This document shows, in pieces, positions 51,501-60,071 of a stretch of 64,000 nucleotides of DNA. The translations under genes were made by a program, and so were the position numbers. Source of the stretch: Ectobius pallidus (Eukaryota; Arthropoda; Insecta; Blattodea; Ectobiidae). The notes beneath the pieces were generated by a model. That model saw only the letters and a program-made list of their open reading frames with translations, was not told the origin of the DNA and did not search any database. The DNA lies in the NCBI GenBank assembly GCA_964059195.1, contig CAXKWD010000005.1:42423825-42487824 (forward strand), written 5' to 3'. Position 1 is the first letter of the stretch. Each line of letters begins with the position of its first letter.

Positions 51501-54204
51501 GACTATGTTTTCTTTTTAAAACTTTGTTCTTTGCTCCTAATATTCGAAGATAATTTTTGACTCATAGGTTTTTTGTTGTCATTACCATCTAGATTAACGT
51601 TTCAGTTGTTTGCCCCTTATGAATTATAGTATATATCCAGAAAACTCCGAAAACCACGGAAATCCGGAGAAATTTACTTTTTAAAAATATCTTTAAAATC
51701 TTTGTTCTTTGCTCCTAATATTCCCAGGGAATTTCTGACTCATGTGTTTTTTTTTTGTTTTGTTTGTTGGTATTGCCATTTAGTTTAAGGTTTCAGTTGT
51801 TTGCCCGTTATCAATTGCAGCAAATCCACGTAAACCCTGAAAACCACGGAAATCCGGAGAAAATTACTTCTTTTAAATTTTTTAAGATCTTAGTTCTTTC
51901 CTCCTAATATTCAAAGGGAATTTGTGACTCATATGCTTTTGTGTTGGTAATGTCATCTAGATTAAGGTTTCAGTTGTTTTCCCTTTATCAATTACAGCAT
52001 ATCTCCGGAAATCTCCGAAAACCACGAAAATCCGGAGAAAATTAGTTTTTTTTTTTTTTTTTTACTTTTCTAAAAATATTTGTTCTTTGATACTAATAAT
52101 CCCAGGGAATTTCTGAATCACATACCTTTTGTTCCTATTGCCATATAGTTTAAGGTTTCAGTTGTTTTCCCCTTACCAATTACAGCATGACAAATAATAC
52201 TGGAAAAAATCCTGTTTCTGAAGGGATGAAAGCGATTGAAAACCTGGCAGCACAACTTTCATATTCTAATTTGACATCTGTGAATGATAATTTATCTTGC
52301 CAAACCTTCCACAGTCACTATCAAATTTTCTTGACTGAAGTTATAGAAGGGACATTGGGTAAAACAGCACAATTTTGGATTGGTAATATCGACAAAGAGT
52401 CTTTGATTTTGAGATTTCAGCGAGGAACTAAAGAAAACAACTTTGACTTACACTTGGCATGTTTAGAAGATATGATTAACCTTTTCTTTGCATGTGACCA
52501 ACACAATTATGGCAGATACCTCGTAGTCCACATACTCACCCTTTTGAACCTGCAAAGGACACACCTGAAGCAGAATTACTTCGGAATAACGGTTTCAGTG
52601 ACTGTAGATCACAAGTTCCGAGTTCTAGAAATTCCGTGGTTTTCCGGGTTTTACGGAGATATGTTGTAATTGTTAACGGGCAAACAACTGAAACCTTAAT
52701 CTAGATGACAATGACAACAAAAAATATGTAAGTAAGAAATTCCCTGGTTGTATTAGGATCAAAGAACAAAGATTTTTAATAAATCAAAACGAACTCATTT
52801 TCTGCGGATTTTCGTGGTTTTCTGAGTTTTCCGGGGATATGCTGTAATTGATAAGGGGAAACAACTGAAACCTTAATCTAGATGGCAATACCAATATAAA
52901 AACATATGAGTCACCAATTCCCTTTGAATACTAGGAGCAAAGAACTAAGATTTAAAAAATTAAAACTAAGTAATTTTCTCCGGATTTCCGTGGTTTTCGG
53001 AGTTTTCCGGGGATATGCTGTAATTGATAATGGGCAAACAACTGAGACCTTAATCTAGATGGTAATACCAATACAAAAACATATGAGTCACCAGTTCCCT
53101 TTGAATACTAGGAGCAAAGAACTACGATTTAAAAAATTAAAACAAAGTAATTTTCTCCGGATTTCCGTGGTTTTCGGAGTTTTCCGGGGATATGCTGTAA
53201 TTGATAATGGGCAAACAACTGAGACCTTAATCTAGATGGAAATACCAACAAAAAACATATGAGTCAGAAATTCCCATTGAATATTATAAGCAAATAACAA
53301 ATAATTAAAAAATAAAACATTGTCATTTTCTCCGTATATAAGTGGTATTCCGGGTTTTCCGGGGATATGTTGTAATTGGTAAGAGGCAAACAACTGAAAC
53401 CTTAAATTTGATGGCAATACCAACAAAAAATACGTGAGTCAAAAATTCCCTGGGCATATTAGAAGCAAAGAACAAAGACAAATTAAAACAAAGTCATTTC
53501 TCCGGATTTCCATTGTTTTCCGGGGATATGCTGCAATTGATAAGGGGCAAACAACTAAAAACTTAATCTAGATGACAATACCAACAAAAAAATATGATAT
53601 TCAGAAATTCCCTGGGCATATTAGGAGCAAAGAACAAAGAAAAATTCAAACAAAGTAGTTTTCCGGGGTTTCTGGGTAAACGCTGTAATTGATAAGTGGC
53701 AAACAACTAAAAACTGAAACTAGATGGCAATACCAACAAAAAAATATGTGAGTCGGAAAATCCCACGGGGGGGGGGGGGATGGGGATGGGGGTATACAGT
53801 AGCCCACGCTCTAATAAAGAAGAAATTACTTTATAGGCTACAATAAGACCATACGGTAATGACTAGTGGATTTAGGTGTCATCATGCTGAACACATGCCC
53901 CAATCCTGTCAACTGCCAATAGTGTTGAAAGATGGATAAAAATGTCCCAGCGGTCAGACGATAGGTCCTGTCTCAACATGAGATGTAATGTTGCAGAGTT
54001 AGTTAGTATATTCTAATGAAATGTAAGTCTTTATGTTTAGCTGTGTGTGTTGTATCATCTGCAAACAATGTCACATCATCTATATTGGATACAACATTTA
54101 CAATATTATGGATGTAGAGAATAAACAAAAGTGGGCCTGAGATGGAACCTTGTGGTACACCTAATGTCGCCTGTATAATAAGATGTGACCAGAGTTTTTA
54201 TTTA

Positions 54205-54247
<43 letters not shown>

Positions 54248-57200
54248 TAATTTATTTATTTATTTTGAGCTCTGCAAGTTATTTTGAAACAGAATAAGTG
54301 AACATTTCAATAAAACTAAAACAAAGTTCCAATCAGGTCTGAGAATCGAATCCAGGAAAGTGTAGGCCTAAACTATTGAATAGTATGATTCCTCTAATAT
54401 AAATTTCAAGCCACACTTTCCCATGCTTGATGTTTCATATGCTTTTATTTATTTTGGTAAAAGGTGTCTGATACTTATTGTACGGTGTCTTCAATCTGTA
54501 TGGAGATCAACTTCCTGGGTTGTGATAATTTTGTTTCTTTACAAAAGCATACCAATAGGATGTTCTGACCTTGTTCTGTAAGTTGGTTTTCCTGCTTCCT
54601 GCTCCTTTGAATTTCATGTTCTCGTGATTTTGTTGCTGATTCCACTTACCGTCGAGTAAAATGTTTCCATAGATTTACTGATAGGCCCATAATGTATTGC
54701 ATCATCTTGATCTGCGAATTTCATTAGACATTGTTATTTGTGATGTAACATATACAGTATTCTTGAAATTGCGAATAAATGTCCGAGCCACTGATTTATC
54801 TAAAATACCAGTACCAGTTAAATTGATATTGACCAGGGAATTCCATATGTAGAATGGGTTATTCCTGTCCGGAGCATTTAAGGGTGCCCTGCCCCCTCCC
54901 CCAATAGAAAAAATTCCACACATAGAAGTTAAAGACACATTTGGAAAATGCAACATTTAAATCATGATCATGGTCATCAATATGAATATGTTACTAATAC
55001 CGATAACATTAAGAAAATATTGTTATTCAATAATATTGAAAGTTTTAATAAGGTAATAGGTTTGTTCCTAGAGCACTTTGGAACTGTTAACACATAGTTC
55101 ACAGCACAACATATGGAAACTGACATTGTGCTCATGCATGAACTATGTGTTGATGGTTTCAGAGTGCTCTAGGATCAAATCTACTGTCATTTAATGCAAA
55201 TTTGTACCCTATAGTGTTTTAGAAAATGGTTGGGCATCACTGCATGTTGTTGTTACTTCTGATAAATAAATGTATGGTAACTGAGATGGCTTTGTGGCAG
55301 CAAAACTCAAATTGACAACCAGAAATGCTGAAATAAGTGAAATTAAATGTTGATAGAGCCAATTCAATATATTATAATTACATTTTAATGTTATTAATTA
55401 TTTTTAACTTGATATTGCCTAAAACATTGATTTTTCCCATGATATTACAATTAGCCCAATAACATCCCAGTTCAGGCAAGGGCCTCCTGTTACAGAGTGG
55501 CTTAGAAAAAATTGCCTTAGCCCAGCCTTTCTGTGGCACGAAGGACGTTTCACACAAGTCTCTCAATGATTATAGCGTATTTCCACTTTTGTCTATTTGC
55601 TGCTATTCTAGACCATTGGCACCCTTGTTGGCTCTTAAAAATATCACCATCACATCCTTTGTCTTCTCACTTTCACCTGGGTTCCCAAACAGTTACAGCA
55701 TATAACCATTTTTAGGTAGATTTCGAAGAAAAATCTACCTATTGGGATCGGTACCATGTCATGACTTTTGAAAAATTCTTTCTTACCATTATGTTTCATG
55801 CCTCCCTAAGTACGAAACCATCGCCTGTTCAAATTTTTTTTGTATATTTATATATGTTACCGGCAATGTGTGAAATCCCGTTATTCTATAGAATGCCTAG
55901 GTAATGTATAGAATGCCTGATGGTTTTAGGCAAACTATGAAATATAAGTTTTTTGTGAAAATGTTACATACTTTTCCTAGGCATTCTATACAATTCCCAG
56001 GGATTATACAGAATGACCAGTACTGTTTAGGCAAAGTGTTAAAAGGGAACAAGATGAAAAGCCGGTAAAAGATAGATTTATACTGTGCACCAGCCTAGCT
56101 CTGCCGTTTTGTTAGGTTAGGAACGTTTATGTTAGTTTAGGAGCAATATACTGAATAGCGTGAGATTTATTATGTCTCACATTGAATCTCTTCCTCTATG
56201 AAACCCTAAACCCTACCTTCCCAGGTGGCATAAAACTATTTTTTCACGAAAAACCTTTATTAATTAATATGCATTTGAAACTGAAAGAACAAAACTAGGA
56301 ATTAAAACACAGGTTATTCTTACCAGAAAACAATGAAAGCTGAACTGAGATTGAAGTACTTGTTACAGTAAGTAAGAAATTGCAACCTAATTTTCTCAGC
56401 AGCCTCTCTTATTCATACCAAGAAGTCCTACTACATAATCACAGTTGTAATTTTTCATTACACCATATTTCAATATAGAATGTTGATTTAAGAAAATTTG
56501 TTTCCTTTTTACGAAATGTATTTTGTCAGAATATAATGATAACGAATCTCACATAGCAAATTTAGCAGACTATTTAATTCTCCTATTTCAAAAAGTCTAA
56601 ATACATTTTAAAGATATGAATTATTCTACACTAAATATTTGTGACATAAAGTAGAAATTATTTCGTACAAAGTGATTTTGTTAATAATTTCAGTTCAGGG
56701 TATTTGGTTGTTTGCATTTTTTTAGGTAGATTTCAAAGAAAAATCTACCTATTGTGATCAATACCGTATCATGACTTTTGAAAAATTCTTTCATGTCTTT
56801 ACGTTTCATGCCTCCCTAAGTACGAAACCACTGCCCGTTCAATTTTCTTTTTGTATATTTATATATCACGGGATTTGAATGTTTGAAAAACAATAACACT
56901 TAAAAGTATAACTCAGCCTGAAGGCCTGCCGAAAGGAATGTCTGAGGACCGACTAATGATAAAATGACCAATGTAATAGAGAGTGAAATATTAAAAATAA
57001 TAATTACACACCTTTAGAACAATAATGCATGGCAAAATCAAAAATAAATAATAAAATATAACATCAATTTAAAACATAATAAACAACTCTCTTTTTATAA
57101 AAAAGATTTCAGATTTATATTTCATATGGTGCATTGTACACTTTGATATTGCTGTGATAAAATAATTCTCAGTAAAAAGGAGTTTAAATATGAAAGTTAC

Positions 57201-58239
57201 GGCTCAATGAAAAAAAAGTGTTGTCCTCAAAGAACATTGGGACAACTGTTCACTTATGTTGATACTTTGAGTTTGATAGAGTTATCACAGTCATGGCTCT
57301 CTTTAAGAATTATTATAATATCATTAATTTTGTCTTGTTTAGCGGCTTTGCTAATTTTATTCATTGCTGATCTTGTGCACGGCCTCCCAGAATATTATAT
57401 CCTTTTCTTGTTGTCAAAACAAATTATTGTAGGTTTTTCCTCTTTACCGAATTCAGTTCTTATTATTGCGGGTTTGTCATGCCAAGGCTAAAGAAGAAGA
57501 GTGCTCCGCAGCGACAATAAATCAAACCAAAAGCACTTCGAAATCTACCTCAGCCTATAGGCCTGCCTAAAGGGATTTCTTGACTTTGTGATGATGATTG
57601 CTCTATTGCAGTGATGCTCTTCTTTCCCAGTTGCTATGGCAACAGTTCAAAGCCACCTGCAATTAATTGACAATTTAAAATATTAATGAAAACTGGTGTA
57701 TCAGTAGTGCTAAAAATCACATTTTCAACAATTCCCCCCCCCCCTTTCTTTTTTCTCATAACTCACGAACAAAAGCAAAAATTAAAGATACAACTTTTAG
57801 TTGCATTCAGATTTAATTCCGTCCACTATGTTACAATTTTCAGACCTCTGCAGCCCTAGATTTGGCTGTTTGGCTCACAAACATACATACAGACAGACAA
57901 ACACTTCCTTGTATTATATAGATGCTTCTTGCATTGAAGTAGTAACTGTCCTGTCAGGAATTCTTAAGAAATGTATCAGCTGACAGGCTTGTAAATATTT
58001 AACAATGGGTTTATGCTGTTTTCTGTTATATTTTATTACTTAATGTATTATTTTTTGTTTTTGCAGGGCATTCACAGGGAAATATTACAAGACTACTGAT
58101 GCTGGAACATACACCTGTGTTGTATGCGGAGAAGAACTATTCTCTTCAGAAACAAAGTTTGAATCAGGTTGTGGATGGCCAGCTTTCAATGATGTGCTGG
58201 ATCAGGGAAAAGTAAAACTTACAAAAGATACCTCTCATG
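39479..58239 (+). CDS. MsrB: Methionine-R-sulfoxide reductase B (MsrB/SelR), 5' part
   Basis: MsrB reduces the R epimer of methionine sulfoxide in proteins using thioredoxin. Two exons, 39479-39576 and 58067-58239, separated by an 18.5-kb GT-AG intron, join through an AG|G Arg codon. The product starts MSGMDKENGNKAELKKRLTP and continues MQFHVTQEKGTERAFTGKYY, the family's conserved LTPxQxxVTQxxGTExPFTGxY block. Exon 2 adds the first zinc-binding pair (CVVC), ELFSSETKF and the SGCGWPAF signature. The second zinc pair and the catalytic Cys or Sec lie beyond the window. The start codon is chosen because it gives the normal short insect N-terminus right after a splice acceptor. The 5' region is shared with STT3A. 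Confidence 0.95.
39886..40325 (-). repeat. tRNA-derived SINE head split by a MITE
   Basis: On the minus strand, 40325-40292 reads CACTCGTGGTGTAGCGGTTA (A-box-like) and continues at 39922-39886 with GAGTTCAAATCCCGG (B-box-like), a tRNA-shaped sequence interrupted by 39923-40281. Removing the insert and one CCTAGCATTA restores a unit of about 72 nt. I see no clear anticodon function; a SINE head or tRNA pseudogene fits. Confidence 0.7.
39923..40281. mobile_element. 359-bp Mutator-like MITE inside the tRNA-like repeat
   Basis: Flanked by exact CCTAGCATTA (39913-39922 and 40282-40291), a 9-10-bp duplication as made by Mutator-like elements. The ends share CCAAATATAAGGTGC in inverted orientation. 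The interior has about four tandem units of some 38 bp around TTTTAATATTTGGTA and GGGGCACTCTCG. A relative of its right end occurs at 46672-46797. Confidence 0.85.
40390..41245. repeat. Composite dispersed repeat, copy B, including a minisatellite
   Basis: Related to copy A at 31.25-37.8 kb. Between 40833 and 40985 a unit of about 45 bp built on TTTTTATAATTGTGAAATA and GTGCAAGGG repeats three to four times. A SINE (40462-40772) and the MITE at 41246 interrupt it. The 40983-41230 frame is open but resembles no family. Confidence 0.65.
40462..40772 (+). mobile_element. tRNA-derived SINE, copy 1
   Basis: About 310 bp. The head CGTGGTCTTGTGGTTAGC is A-box-like and GGTTCGATTCCCGG matches the B box of polymerase III promoters. 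The body has GCACTCAGTCTCATGA and GTAGCGGCTCCGGTCA; the tail ends in GGAGTTTAGTTTTAG. Flanks AGTGTTGGTGTAAG (40445-40458) and AGTGTTGGTGCAAG (40773-40786) are a 14-bp target duplication with one change. Confidence 0.9.
41246..42357 (+). mobile_element. GGGAAA-type MITE with internally amplified core
   Basis: The ends GGGGAAAGATAGATTTATGC and, on the other strand, GGGAAAAAATAGTATTACGC are flanked by an exact 8-bp duplication ACAATTTC (41238-41245 and 42358-42365). A 332-bp segment is tandemly repeated (41449 and 41781), and part of it occurs a third time from about 42060. Compared with 56064-56246 the extra length is all internal amplification. Confidence 0.88.
41449..42235 (+). repeat. 332-bp tandem repeat, two full units and a partial third
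   Basis: Units start at 41449 and 41781 and are almost identical. Within each, CAGTTGTAACGATGTTTT recurs twice. GTTTTGTTAGGTTAGCAAC and TTTAGGAGCAATATAC mark each unit and the partial third near 42180. Confidence 0.9.
42555..42640 (+). pseudogene. LINE reverse transcriptase fragment
   Basis: Encodes IFINDLPYNLSDESKVLLFADDI, the segment around the FADD catalytic box of LINE reverse transcriptases. Only this short piece is recognisable before the sequence diverges. It could be the 5' portion of the LINE fragment at 44380-45090. Confidence 0.65.
43384..44349. mobile_element. 966-bp hAT-type non-autonomous element
   Basis: Flanked by exact GTTTCTAG (43376-43383 and 44350-44357), an 8-bp hAT duplication. 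Ends start TAGTGATG on both strands and are followed by GAATCTCGAATC motifs. The left interior holds three imperfect units (near 43513, 43655 and 43763) with TTGGCGATG, GAAGGGAGA and GAATTCTGTGCTCTCATTG. No transposase. Confidence 0.9.
44380..45230 (+). pseudogene. LINE ORF2 3' fragment (CR1/Jockey group)
   Basis: Pieces read KKFLGLQIDQNLDWKAHI (about 44487), FACFHSVMRYLIIFWGNSSH with LQKRAMRIIC (44541-44783), and YNKLPRNIKLLFIQSRCKSF (about 44970), the thumb region and C-terminus of a LINE reverse transcriptase like that at 34626-37514 but clearly diverged. Frame changes near 44780 mark it dead. A short 3' UTR runs to about 45230. Confidence 0.82.
45240..46560 (-). pseudogene. Minus-strand LINE fragment, different family
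   Basis: 45406-45789 encodes RKRNGVLRGDLLSPILFNVA and then YLYADDVAIASR, the RT catalytic region with YADD; 46165-46536 encodes an upstream linker segment (VKPWFDGECHNLRKDTLSAL). The two are in order for a minus-strand element but are separated by deletions or frame changes. The RGDLLSPxLFNxxxxDL and YADDVAI signatures suggest an R1/I/RTE-type LINE. Confidence 0.78.
46672..46797. repeat. Truncated relative of the Mutator-like MITE
   Basis: Shares TATACAAGGA, CGCT(C/G)AGAAACAAAAT and GTGAATATCGA(A/G)TGG with 40200-40275 and ends in a CATTTGAATTTTG-like variant of the CCAAATATAAGG end. The left part is missing. Confidence 0.6.
47027..47861 (+). mobile_element. Deleted mariner element
   Basis: 835 bp with inverted ends CGAGGGTGTATCAATAAATA, continuing ACCGGACT, flanked by TA (47025-47026 and 47862-47863). 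The plus strand keeps the helix-turn-helix half (IKFCVLLDKTPIETLEIVHQ, SPRPGRAKTEVN; about 47235-47490) and the C-terminal part (HATQDVIEELGIEFMPHPLY, FQLFPKVKKELSGRRF; about 47560-47775). The middle with the first catalytic Asp and much of the second is deleted. There is a stop after QVFE. Confidence 0.9.
48076..48370 (+). mobile_element. tRNA-derived SINE, copy 2
   Basis: Nearly the same sequence as 40462-40772, lacking an approximately 18-bp piece near CACATGCC. The B box GGTTCGATTCCCGG is intact. Flanked by TAGGAGTCTAGGA at 48061-48073 and 48371-48383, a 13-bp target duplication. Repeated TTTAGTTTAG words form the tail. Confidence 0.92.
48384..49433. other. MsrB intron, nothing recognised
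   Basis: AT-rich DNA after the second SINE. No bounded element or convincing coding region. Confidence 0.45.
49434..49862 (-). pseudogene. hAT transposase C-terminus joined to an acidic tail
   Basis: Reads GYRTFSWMHSKKRNHLSSEQ then AVKLTYLSYNWKLMN, the typical hAT transposase end (FSxxHSKKRNRLxxERAxKL). A lysine run and a very acidic Asp/Glu-rich stretch follow (49500-49680 on the plus strand is a TCATCCTCATC-type repeat). Only this C-terminal piece of the transposase is present. Confidence 0.7.
49863..50692. other. MsrB intron, nothing recognised
   Basis: AT-rich, no coding or repeat structure that I can name. Confidence 0.45.
50834..53812. mobile_element. Foldback element: two arms of inverted tandem repeats around a captured ORF
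   Basis: The outer ends are inverted (GACCATGGGCTAC against GAGCGTGGGCTAC), then a run of C (left) or G (right) followed by CGTGGGATTTTC. The left arm has about eight tandem units of 160-190 bp (ATCAATTACAGCAT at about 50948, 51108, 51277, 51453, 51618, 51810, 51987 and 52177). The right arm has about seven units in opposite orientation (near 52658, 52838, 53018, 53192, 53365, 53528 and 53682). Each unit contains CCGGAAAA, CCACGGAAATCCGGAGAAAA, TTGTTCTTTGCTCC and GCCATCTAGWTTAA. The middle, 52187-52650, carries coding sequence. The layout is that of a foldback-type DNA element; no transposase of known type is visible. Confidence 0.88.
52187..52669 (+). pseudogene. Captured coding fragment of a family of unknown function
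   Basis: 160 residues, ATG exactly at the end of the last left-arm unit. It includes FWIGNIDKESLILRFQRGTK, then FDLHLACLEDMINLFFACD and YGRYLVVHILTLLNLQRTH. The HL..LxxMxxLFFAxDHxNYARYxxxYLxxLxxLxxTHP pattern is, from memory, shared by a widespread repeat-associated metazoan protein family of unknown function. After QRTH the family frame shifts: another frame reads EAELLRNNGFS at about 52570-52605, so one base was lost, and after about 52620 the frame runs into the right arm. It is therefore a broken internal fragment, not a full gene. Confidence 0.65.
54040..54190 (-). pseudogene. LINE reverse transcriptase fragment
   Basis: The minus strand encodes LGVPQGSISGPLLFILYIHN and, 12 residues on, VTLFADDTT: RT motifs with the FADD box. 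Limits are uncertain and no other domain is attached. Confidence 0.8.
54200..54256. repeat. (TTA)n microsatellite
   Basis: About 15 TTA/ATT units, followed by TTTATTTATT. Confidence 0.95.
54260..55070. other. MsrB intron, nothing recognised
   Basis: No gene, array or bounded transposon seen. Confidence 0.4.
55072..55188. repeat. Short hairpin MITE
   Basis: About 40-bp arms: TTGTTCCTAGAGCACTTTG...ACACATAGTTCA on the left and its complement TGAACTATGTGT...AGAGTGCTCTAGGATCAA on the right, around a central 37-nt loop. Arms are imperfect (about five mismatches). Confidence 0.8.
55711..55860. repeat. Direct repeat with hairpin, copy 1
   Basis: Starts with a 10-bp perfect hairpin AGGTAGATTT...AAATCTACCT (55713-55740) and continues CATGACTTTTGAAAAATTCT and GTTTCATGCCTCCCTAAGTA to GTATATTTATATAT. 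A mate lies at 56729-56870. Confidence 0.88.
55862..56060. repeat. Cluster of ATAGAATGCCT direct and inverted repeats
   Basis: TATAGAATGCC occurs at about 55887 and 55908, and its complement GGCATTCTATA at about 55979. TTAGGCAAA occurs near 55926 and 56027. A possible small palindromic element. Confidence 0.6.
56064..56246 (+). mobile_element. GGGAAA-type MITE, short copy
   Basis: Begins GGTAAAAGATAGATTTATAC, contains GCTCTGCCGTTTTGTTAGG, TTTAGGAGCAATATACTGAA and TCTCACATTGAATCTCTTCC, and ends GGCATAAAACTATTTTTTC. It has a deletion near the right end relative to 42245-42357. The TTCAGTATATTGCTCC site is uninterrupted here (as its complement), giving the empty site for the Tc1/mariner insertion at 32850. 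Confidence 0.82.
56729..56870. repeat. Direct repeat with hairpin, copy 2
   Basis: About 88 percent similar by eye to 55711-55860, including the AGGTAGATTT...AAATCTACCT hairpin and the GTATATTTATATAT end. Confidence 0.88.
56871..58066. other. MsrB intron 1, 3' part
   Basis: CAGCCTGAAGGCCTGCC near 56917 and CAGCCTATAGGCCTGCC near 57550 are related words about 630 bp apart, perhaps subterminal motifs of one element with the hairpin repeats. GTTGCTATGGCAAC at 57630-57643 is a near-perfect palindrome. CATACATACAGACAGACAAA at about 57882 resembles the word at the ends of Helitron-like repeats. The frame at 57207-57491 encodes a hydrophobic 94-residue peptide of no known family. Confidence 0.5.
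58067..58239 (+). CDS. MsrB: MsrB second coding exon
   Basis: Acceptor TTTTGTTTTTGCAG, donor GTGAGT. It encodes 57 residues from AFTGKYYKTTDAGTYTCVVC to GKVKLTKDTSH, including the first structural zinc CxxC pair and the SGCGWPAF signature of MsrB. The exon ends after the first base of a codon; the next exon is outside the window. Confidence 0.97.
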
Positions 58240-59643
58240 GTGAGTTATTAATAGCCTCTGTAAGTAAAAGTGTAGGGCATTATAGCCAGCTCTCACTAAC
58301 AGTTCTATAGCTAGCATCACTAACTCATGTTCGATGGCATTGGGCAGTTTTATCTTACCGTCCTCTCTTTGAGAAGGAAGACAATAGAGTAAGACAGATC
58401 AGCTGAGGTTCTAAAGTTGAACAAAAATGAGCTGAGAAGTAGTATAACTTGGTTCACTATTAGCATTTTTATGTAAATATTAGCTTGTATCATCAACATC
58501 TACATACCCACATCATCTCATCTCTTGTTGCATTTTTGGTTTTACCCCCAAAATTTAGACAGTTTAATTTTTGGAAACTTTGAGCGGAGGTCATAATATT
58601 TTAATTCTTAAGCAGTTAATATGAGACATTTGTTAGTAAAATTATTTAATTTCTGCAATAAATCTTATAAAATCTTCACTGACTTTGAAGTGAGACGTTG
58701 ACAATGAACTTAAATCTATAATTTGGAATAACATAATACTACAGGCAAGGCATTTCATGATTTTAAAGGATGAAATACATTTTAAAGATCACATTAATTT
58801 TGTACACAAGGACACATTGAAAACAAGCTGGTTACTTATCCTTTGTATGGTAAACAAGTGTACACGTTATTCACACCGTTACTGAAAAATCCATAGACTA
58901 TGGTCAGATTTAAACCCACGACTTGTGGATCCAGAGAGGCGAGTATATTACTTTTAGAACTCCGAGGTAAGGGTGCCTTGTAGCCTGTAACATAATATCA
59001 TATGATATACAGTGTGTTTTATTTTATTGGCTTTGAACCTTGGGATTTCTTTTGGCCAGCAGGTCATACAGTGACATTGACTAAGTTGGTGTCCATGTAA
59101 TCAAAATAGAAAGAGAGTAGAAAGAAATGGGTTTGTTTAATTTTCCAAATAACAGTATTACCTTTGAAAATGATACGTTATTGTACTAACTTGGATAATT
59201 TGAGGTATAGAAGTGCTGTCCCTCTATTACCACACATTTGTGATACCTTTGTAGAAAATATTCATTTAGGCCTGCATGCACACATTCTTCTTCTGTGAAT
59301 CCTGCCTAATTTGATTCCCTCTTATTTCATCAGTCTTCTCCTCAGTAAGCAAGTCTATTATTAGTCTTTGTTATTTTAAGTTGTAAACATTGTTTAACAG
59401 AACTCTGTCCATCTATGCGAGGTTCCATTTTAAGGGCTGAGCTGTAAAAACAGAGATGCTAGCTCATTAAGGGTAAAGAAGTAGGTGCAAGCCTGTTAGA
59501 GCAATTATTGAGGATATCACCAGATGTCACTGTCATTCTCTCCCCTTTCATACTAATAAATAAAATTAATATCCATTTCCTTCATTTTAACCACTACAAA
59601 TACTATTATTCATACTATCACTATTATGATCTAGTATTATTAA
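58240..59643. other. MsrB intron 2, nothing recognised
   Basis: AT-rich intron sequence with no bounded element or gene that I can support. Confidence 0.45.
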
Positions 59644-60029
59644 TCTATATTAATAAAAGGAAGTGTCTGTATGTCTGTCTGTCTGTCCGCGATGCCCAGC
59701 GAAATCTACTGAACGCAGAGATCTGAAATTTTATACATAGGCGGACTAAAGGGTCGGAGTGTGCACCTCGAAGCCGGAATTTTAATTTTCACTTTAGTTC
59801 GTGAGTTATGAGTGAAAAACGGGCAGAAAACTTGTATTTATTCCGTTTTCGAAGCATGAGTTTTCAGTAATACAAATCAATTACACTAGGCTTTGGCTAT
59901 TTTTGTCAAACCGTCGACATAAAAGCATCGCGATCTCTTGAATGTTGTAGCTCACGCTGGTCGATTCATTTGTTTTTAATGTCAAGGCACGCGAACATAA
60001 TATGAGATTTTCAACCTACACCGAAGAGG

Positions 60030-60071
<42 letters not shown>

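Larger units (their letters stand above)
50693..54006 (+). repeat. Old SINE copy split by a foldback element
   Basis: 50693-50828 matches the 5' part of the SINEs at 40.5 and 48.1 kb (GGTTTGATTCCCGGTACC, then GGTCTGG and GAGCTA). 53828-54006 matches their 3' part (GGTGTCATCATGCTGA, CACATGCCCC, GCGGTCAGACGATAGG). The intervening 3 kb is the foldback element. The two halves are more diverged than the other copies. Confidence 0.8.

Noticed and set aside
57207..57491. 94-codon hydrophobic frame as a small membrane protein gene
   Set aside because: There is no homology that I recognise; it starts in an A-rich stretch and sits in an intron of repeats.
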